The position numbers and the translations under genes are program-made. Of a stretch of DNA of 9,522 nt, positions 4,642 to 9,522 are shown piece after piece. The notes under the pieces are model-generated. The model was given only the letters and a program-made list of their open reading frames with translations, was not told the origin of the DNA and did no database searches. Position 1 is the first letter of the stretch. The number at the start of each line of letters is the position of its first letter. Origin of the DNA: an uncultured bacterium (GTDB lineage: Bacteria; Verrucomicrobiota; Kiritimatiellia; UBA8416; CALETX01); the NCBI GenBank assembly GCA_937920455.1, contig CALETX010000396.1, positions 1 to 9,522 of the forward strand. Direction: 5' to 3'.

Positions 4642-6936
4642 ATGCCAAACTACTTCAGCAACCGTCCGCCTAACTTCAAGCCGGCGACAATTAACTGCGG
4701 AACCATCGCTGCTTACAGGTACAGAAAGAATCTGAAAGCAGAAATCGAGGCAGGAAACCTCACCAAGGCCCGAGCCATTGAAATGCTTGAGGACATGCTC
4801 ACAATCCGGGAATTCGAGGAAATGATCGTCAAGCTGCGCTCCGGCGCCTACGAGCCCTGCAAGGGCTACGATTATCGTGGCCCAACCCACGTCTCCATAG
4901 GCCAGGAAGCAACATCCGTCGGCGCGTGTTTCGGTATCGCGCCCGATGATTACATCACATCCACCCATAGAGGACATGGAGACAGCATAGCCAAGGGGTG
5001 CGTCGCCATACGAGCTATGCCGACCGAACAGCTTCGGCAGCGGTTGGGCACTTCCGACACCAACATACCGAAATCAGAACTGGTTGAGGCAGCTCTCGAA
5101 GATCATGTTTATAAGACCATAGCAGAACTCTTCGGCAAGGAAGACGGATATTGCAAGGGCCGGGGGGGAGGCATGCATATCGCCGACTTCACGGTGGGAC
5201 ACCTGGGAGCCAATGCAATCGTTGGGGGTGGAGTCCCCATAGCCACAGGTGCCGCAATGGCCGCGCGTTATCTCCAGGAAAAACGCGTCGTTTGCTGCTT
5301 CGCTGGCGACGGAGCATACTCAAACGGCGTGGTCCTCGAATCCCTCAACTGGGCCGCTCAAAGCCAGTTCACAAACCACCTGGCAGGCGATCATAAATTC
5401 GGCATTCCAATCATATTCCTCATAGTCAACAACCATTACGGAATGACCGGCCGAGCCGACGACGAAGTGACCGGTGTGGCATGCCTGGCACGCCGTGGAG
5501 CCGGGTTTGCGGAGAACAACATGCATGCCGAGGTGGTTAACGGTATGAATGCGCTTGCGGTTATGGAGGCTGTAAAACGCGCCGCCGATCTCTGCCGAAA
5601 AGGCAAAGGACCGGTCCTCCTGGAACTTAACACGTACCGCTATTACGGCCATTCTCTCAGCGACCCCAGGTTCGAATACCGGACCAAGGATGAAGAGGCT
5701 TCCTGGAAAGCCGTTGATCCAATAGAACAATTCGAACGCGAAATGCTCAACGCCAAGGCGATCACTCCAAAGGCGCTGGAAGCGCTGAAGGAGAAGGTGC
5801 GGGCGCGAAATGCGCGCGCCGCGGCAAAAGCCGCCTCGGCTGCCGACCCCAATCCGGCCGACGTGATCGCATTCATGTACACCGATACCAGAGCCGACAC
5901 CGTGCCTGAACGGTTTGCCAAAACAAAGATCGTAAAGGCGCCTCCCGAAATAAAACGGCAGGACGGAAAACTCACCTACAAGGACGCGATTAAAGAGGCG
6001 CTGTACGAAGAAATGCTGCGCGACAGCCGCGTCATCTTTTACGGCGAGGATGTTGCCGATTACGGCGGAGCATTCAAGGTCACAAAGGGATTGCTCGAGG
6101 CGTTCGGACGCGAGAGGGTGTTCAACACGCCCATCTCAGAAGCCGCCATTTGTGGAACAGCAGTCGGAGCGGCAATGGCAGGGCTGAGGCCGGTCGTGGA
6201 GTTGATGTATATGGACTTCGCACTAATGGCGTCGGATCAGATCAGCAACCAGGCGGCCAAATGGCATTACATGTCCGGAGCAAAAGCCGAAATTCCTCTC
6301 GTCTATCGCGTCTCGGTAGGAGGCGGCAAGGGTTACGGTGGTCAGCACTCCCAGACGCTTGAGTCGGTCTTCGCGCACATCCCAGGTCTCTACGTCGTGT
6401 ACCCGTCAACACCTTACGACGCCAAAGGGCTCCTCAAGGCCGCCATACGCGACAACAACCCAGTGATGTACGTCGAGTCCCAGCTTCTTTACGGTATCAA
6501 AGGGGATGTGCCGGAAGGTGATTATTTGGTGCCGCTGGGTGTAGCGGACATAAAACGCGAAGGGAAGGACCTCACTATTATTGCCTGGGGGCCGGCTGTA
6601 CCTGACGCTTTGAAGGCATCAGAACGTCTTGCAGCCGAAAAGAAGCTGAGCGTCGAGGTTGTGGACATCCGGTCTCTCGTGCCGCTTGACCTGGAGACGA
6701 TTCTCGCTTCCGTCCGCAAGACAGGCAAATGCGTGGTCGCCAGCCAGGCCATCAGCATAGGCAGCTACACCGGCGAGATCGCATCCGTCATCATGGAGAA
6801 AGCGTTCGATTATCTCGATGCGCCTGTTATGCGCGTCGGAGCAAAGAACGGCATCGCGCCTCAGTCGCATGTGCTCGAAGCCGCCTTCCTGCCGAACGCA
6901 AACGATATCTTCAATGCGGCTCTCCAGCTGTTCTGA
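4642..6936 (+). CDS. pdhA: Fused 2-oxo acid (pyruvate) dehydrogenase E1 alpha-beta
   Basis: A 764-residue fusion of both E1 subunits, the thiamine diphosphate enzyme that decarboxylates a 2-oxo acid and acylates E2. The alpha part (about 45-400) has THRGHGDSIAKG (His109), GYCKGRGGGMHIAD, and the ThDP/Mg motif GDG (222-224) with NN at 263-264. A charged, Ala-rich linker (about 390-440) joins the beta part (from Leu444), with YGEDVADYGGAFKVTKGL, PISEAAICG (Glu500, the cofactor-activating Glu) and GGQHSQTLESVFAHIPGLYV. The beta block QLLYGIKGDVP and the E2/E3 neighbours favour pyruvate; acetoin or branched-chain substrates are less likely but not excluded. Oddities are an extra stretch of roughly 30 residues between HRGHG and ELFG (about 120-160), and 38 residues between GDG and NN where about 26 is usual. 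Ten bases separate it from E2. Confidence 0.93.
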   Translation: MPNYFSNRPPNFKPATINCGTIAAYRYRKNLKAEIEAGNLTKARAIEMLEDMLTIREFEEMIVKLRSGAYEPCKGYDYRGPTHVSIGQEATSVGACFGIAPDDYITSTHRGHGDSIAKGCVAIRAMPTEQLRQRLGTSDTNIPKSELVEAALEDHVYKTIAELFGKEDGYCKGRGGGMHIADFTVGHLGANAIVGGGVPIATGAAMAARYLQEKRVVCCFAGDGAYSNGVVLESLNWAAQSQFTNHLAGDHKFGIPIIFLIVNNHYGMTGRADDEVTGVACLARRGAGFAENNMHAEVVNGMNALAVMEAVKRAADLCRKGKGPVLLELNTYRYYGHSLSDPRFEYRTKDEEASWKAVDPIEQFEREMLNAKAITPKALEALKEKVRARNARAAAKAASAADPNPADVIAFMYTDTRADTVPERFAKTKIVKAPPEIKRQDGKLTYKDAIKEALYEEMLRDSRVIFYGEDVADYGGAFKVTKGLLEAFGRERVFNTPISEAAICGTAVGAAMAGLRPVVELMYMDFALMASDQISNQAAKWHYMSGAKAEIPLVYRVSVGGGKGYGGQHSQTLESVFAHIPGLYVVYPSTPYDAKGLLKAAIRDNNPVMYVESQLLYGIKGDVPEGDYLVPLGVADIKREGKDLTIIAWGPAVPDALKASERLAAEKKLSVEVVDIRSLVPLDLETILASVRKTGKCVVASQAISIGSYTGEIASVIMEKAFDYLDAPVMRVGAKNGIAPQSHVLEAAFLPNANDIFNAALQLF

Positions 6937-6941
6937 GGAGG
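6936..6941 (+). promoter_or_regulatory. Ribosome-binding site that fixes the E2 start
   Basis: AGGAGG overlaps the last base of the E1 stop codon (TGA 6934-6936) and lies five bases before the ATG at 6947. It sets the E2 start there rather than at the in-frame upstream ATG at 6818, which lies inside E1 and would add about 43 unrelated residues ahead of the lipoyl domain. Confidence 0.9.
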
Positions 6942-6946
6942 AAACA

Positions 6947-8302
6947 ATGGCCGATATCGTGATAATGCCGAAGCTGGGCCAGGCCACTGAAGAATCCACA
7001 ATCATCAAGTGGCACAAAAAAGAGGGCGATCTCGTAAAGAAGGGCGACGTCCTTTTCGAAATGGAAACCGATAAGGCGGTCCTCGAAGCCGAGAGCTTCT
7101 TCGAGGGAACCCTCTTGAAGATCATCGTCCCCGAAGGCGTGACCGTGCCTGTGAACCCAGCCGTGGCGTTCGTCGGAAAACCCGGAGAAACACTTCCTGA
7201 ACCGCCGCCATTACCAACAACGCGGCAGACGCCTGCCGCCTCGCCAACACAACAGCCGGCCCCCACGCCCCTTCAGGCGCCCGCACCGACGGCGCCGCCC
7301 CCTGACGGTACGCCTGCGCCCGCAAAAGCGGCGACCCAGATTCAGCCGCCTGCTGTCCCACAGCGGCGCCCAATCTCGCCAAGGGCTCGCGCGCTGGCAA
7401 AATCCTGCGCGATTGATCCGTCCTCTATACAAGGGACCGGCCCAAATGGCCGGGTAACCGAAGCCGATGTCATCGCCTGCTTGAAAATACAAGGCTACGA
7501 CAATATCCGCATTTCGCCGGCGGCAAAGAATCTCGCCATGCTCAACAACTTGGACATACTCCGCATTCGTGGAACCGGCGATGGCGGACGCATCATGGTC
7601 CAGGATGTGGAGCGTGCCATCCGCGAAAAACCACGACCAATGTCAAAAATGCGGCAGGTGATCGCCAGGCGACTGACTGAGAGCTTCACAACAATTCCTC
7701 ATTTCTATGTCACTGTTAGCGCCGATATGACCGATCTGATGGCATACAGAAAGGAACTCAAGGACAGGGGGAAATCCTATACGGTTACGGATTTCATCCT
7801 CGAAGCTGTGGTGCTGTCTCTGCTTGAGTTTCCATCAGTTAACAGCGTTGCTGAGGGAACTAACGTCCGCTGGCGCGGCTCGGTTGATCTGGGAGTGGCT
7901 GTGTCTCTCGAGGACGGTCTGGTGGTGCCAGTCATAAGAAATGCGGATTCGCTCTCAATGCCGGAGTTGCGAGACGCAGCAAGGGTTCTCACCGAAAAGG
8001 CACGCTCAGGAAAGCTGCTGCCTGATGAAATGACCGGCAGCTCCTTCACTGTGTCGAACATGGGCATGATGAACGTGGAGAACTTTCACGCAATTATTAA
8101 TCCGGGCGAAGGAGCAATCCTGGCCGTCGCAAGCGCCATTGAAACAGCCGTTGTCCGGGACGGCAAAATAACAGCCAGAACAATGATGAAAATGACGCTC
8201 TCTGCTGATCACAGAATTGTGGATGGCGCCGTTGGCGCGGCTTTTATCAACGCGATCAGGAGCAAACTGGAGGACGTGGAACTATGGAAACCTTTGACGT
8301 AG
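6947..8302 (+). CDS. pdhC: Dihydrolipoamide acetyltransferase (E2) with two E3-binding domains
   Basis: A 451-residue E2, the core of the dehydrogenase complex, which moves the acyl group from lipoamide to CoA. The lipoyl domain (1-78) starts IVMPKLG-like (IVIMPKLGQATEE) and has ETDKA with lipoyl-lysine Lys43. A Pro/Ala/Thr-rich flexible linker covers 79-142. A peripheral-subunit (E3)-binding domain follows at 143-179 (ISPRARALAK ... GTGPNGRVTEADV), then a second at 189-225 (ISPAAKNLAM ... GTGDGGRIMVQDV). The catalytic domain (about 232-451) opens MSKMRQVIARRLTES and carries SADHRIVDG, with catalytic His422 and Asp426, and VSNMGMMNVENFHAIINPGEGAIL nearby. One lipoyl domain is common in bacteria; two tandem E3-binding domains are not. 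The gene overlaps the E3 start by 19 bases. Confidence 0.94.
   Translation: MADIVIMPKLGQATEESTIIKWHKKEGDLVKKGDVLFEMETDKAVLEAESFFEGTLLKIIVPEGVTVPVNPAVAFVGKPGETLPEPPPLPTTRQTPAASPTQQPAPTPLQAPAPTAPPPDGTPAPAKAATQIQPPAVPQRRPISPRARALAKSCAIDPSSIQGTGPNGRVTEADVIACLKIQGYDNIRISPAAKNLAMLNNLDILRIRGTGDGGRIMVQDVERAIREKPRPMSKMRQVIARRLTESFTTIPHFYVTVSADMTDLMAYRKELKDRGKSYTVTDFILEAVVLSLLEFPSVNSVAEGTNVRWRGSVDLGVAVSLEDGLVVPVIRNADSLSMPELRDAARVLTEKARSGKLLPDEMTGSSFTVSNMGMMNVENFHAIINPGEGAILAVASAIETAVVRDGKITARTMMKMTLSADHRIVDGAVGAAFINAIRSKLEDVELWKPLT
8269..8273 (+). promoter_or_regulatory. Ribosome-binding site of the E3 gene inside E2
   Basis: GGAGG, ten bases before the ATG at 8284 and inside the E2 coding sequence. 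With the 19-base gene overlap it suggests coupled translation of E2 and E3. Confidence 0.6.
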
Positions 8303-9522
8303 TCGTAATCGGCGGAGGGCCTGGCGGATATCCGGCCGCGATACGTTCAGCTCAGCTCGGAGCAAGAGTTGCGCTGGTCGAAAAGGAGCTACTGGGAGGG
8401 ACATGTCTCAACTGGGGATGCATTCCAACAAAAACTCTCCTCGCTTCATCCTCTTTGTTCGAGCGCATGAAGCGCGCCCAGGAATTCGGCCTTGCCGCGC
8501 AGAATGTGGGTTCTGACTACGCCTCGATGATCCGCCGCAAGGACGAGGTCGTCGGCAAACTCAGAAGCGGCGTTGCCTCGCTTCTCAAGGCGCATGGTGT
8601 GATCGTCATTGAAGGCGCGGCTTCCCTTGCAGGAAGAGAACGAGTTGTAATCAAAAGCGGCGATAAAGCCTCGGAAATATCCGCCAGATCAATCATCCTG
8701 GCCACGGGATCTGTCTCCTCCATGCCATCTTTCATTCCTCGGCATGAACGTGTTGTCGAAAGCCGCCAGTTCCTGGCTCAAACCGCATTGCCAAGGAATC
8801 TGATCATAATGGGAGGGGGCGTCATAGGATGCGAGTTTGCATGCCTGGCTGCTCAACTCGGTTCAAAGGTAACGGTTGTGGAAATGCTCGAAGACATTCT
8901 CATGACTGTTGATGCCGATGTTCGGCGTGAACTGCGTCGCCACATGGAGAAGAACTTGAACGTCCGCTTCCTTACCGGTAAACCGCTCGAGGACATTAAG
9001 GCCGATGACGGGGGAATCTCCGGCCGTGTCGGAGATGAGACCGTGATGGGCGATACGCTGTTGGTGGCAATAGGTCGCAAGCCGTTCACAGATGGACTCA
9101 ACATCTCCGCAGCAGGCCTTTCGACAAACAAGTTCGGATTCATAGAGGCGGATGCGTTCTGTCGCACGAAGGCGTCAAACATTTACGCGGTTGGCGATGT
9201 CACGGGCAAGGCTCAGCTCGCGCACGCTGCCACATCGCAGGGCATCACAGCGGCGGTGAATGCTGTCCGCACGCGGAAGGCGCGTGAGGAAACGCTTGTT
9301 CCGGCCTGTATTTTCACCGAGCCGGAAGTGGCGTCAGTCGGAATGACCGAACAACAGGCAAAGGAGCAGGGAGTGACCGTAAAAACAGGTCGGTATCCAT
9401 TTTCAGCGCTTGGCAAGGCGATGGCTATAGGTGAGACTGAAGGGTTTGTAAAGTGGGTTGCACGAGCCGACACCGACCAGCTTGTGGGGGCCCAAGCTGT
9501 GGGACCGCATGCAACAGAGCTG
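8284..9522 (+). CDS. lpdA: Dihydrolipoamide dehydrogenase (E3), 3' end cut by window
   Basis: The first 413 residues of the FAD-dependent E3 that reoxidises dihydrolipoamide on E2 and reduces NAD+; the family is about 460-480 long, so the last 50 or so residues are missing. The FAD-binding motif is VVIGGGPGGYPAAIRSAQLG (8-26, with Pro17 where Val is more usual). The redox disulphide is GGTCLNWGCIPTK (Cys41, Cys46). An ATG motif (LATGS) and the NAD-binding GGGVIGCEFA follow, then NIYAVGDVTG, the second FAD contact. The dimerisation domain starts near PACIFTEPEVASVGMTE and reaches VGPHATEL at the window edge. The catalytic His-Glu pair would lie beyond the end and cannot be checked. The start at 8284 has a GGAGG ten bases upstream. 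Confidence 0.94.
   Translation, partial: METFDVVVIGGGPGGYPAAIRSAQLGARVALVEKELLGGTCLNWGCIPTKTLLASSSLFERMKRAQEFGLAAQNVGSDYASMIRRKDEVVGKLRSGVASLLKAHGVIVIEGAASLAGRERVVIKSGDKASEISARSIILATGSVSSMPSFIPRHERVVESRQFLAQTALPRNLIIMGGGVIGCEFACLAAQLGSKVTVVEMLEDILMTVDADVRRELRRHMEKNLNVRFLTGKPLEDIKADDGGISGRVGDETVMGDTLLVAIGRKPFTDGLNISAAGLSTNKFGFIEADAFCRTKASNIYAVGDVTGKAQLAHAATSQGITAAVNAVRTRKAREETLVPACIFTEPEVASVGMTEQQAKEQGVTVKTGRYPFSALGKAMAIGETEGFVKWVARADTDQLVGAQAVGPHATEL

Noticed and set aside
6818..6946. In-frame upstream extension of E2 from an ATG at 6818
   Set aside because: It lies inside the E1 coding sequence in another frame, reads as low-quality sequence, and the strong AGGAGG with five-base spacing plus the lipoyl domain start fix the ATG at 6947.
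6619..7266. Open frame of 215 codons on the minus strand
   Set aside because: Antisense to the E1 end and the E2 lipoyl domain; its composition reflects the complement of those codons.
1..9522. CRISPR array, tRNA, rRNA, insertion sequence or phage genes
   Set aside because: No regularly spaced repeats, no tRNA-like cloverleaf, no transposase or integrase signature, and no terminal inverted repeats were seen on either strand.

Overview
The window looks like bacterial chromosome of moderate GC content (judged by eye) from a Gram-negative organism. It carries an LpxC-family protein (lipid A pathway) and the remains of a CsgG-like lipoprotein. The fused E1 alpha-beta subunit and the YchF-like protein with an altered P-loop would fit a PVC-group bacterium (Kiritimatiellota, Lentisphaerota or relatives). 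That placement is inferred from gene character only and is weak.

Left part, minus strand (1-1294): a 230-residue, helix-rich protein of unknown function with a C-terminal membrane-like segment (5-697), downstream of a decayed lipoprotein gene of the CsgG/curli-assembly type (884-1294). The pseudogene is broken near its start, in the middle and by a stop codon. Both carry a similar CsgG-like stretch, so the locus may be an old tandem or a split gene.

Middle, plus strand (1464-3685): a candidate extended -10 promoter with a small palindrome in its spacer, then a YchF/OLA1-like nucleotide-binding protein whose start lies only a few bases after the predicted transcription start. It is followed by an LpxC-like protein. 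Both belong to normally conserved housekeeping families, and both have changes at the very residues that define catalysis.

Right part, plus strand (3755-9522): a DeoR-family repressor, then a pyruvate dehydrogenase-type operon: fused E1 alpha-beta, E2 with one lipoyl domain and two E3-binding domains, and E3 (cut by the window end). E1 oxidatively decarboxylates a 2-oxo acid, probably pyruvate, and passes the acyl group to the E2 lipoyl-lysine. E2 transfers it to CoA, and E3 reoxidises the lipoamide with FAD and NAD+. Spacing is tight (46 nt, 10 nt and a 19 nt overlap), so the four genes are probably co-transcribed, with the DeoR protein as likely local regulator.

No tRNA, rRNA, CRISPR array, insertion sequence or convincing intrinsic terminator was seen. 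No clear new multi-gene system is present; the most unusual items are the degenerate YchF-like/LpxC-like pair and the domain layout of the dehydrogenase complex.
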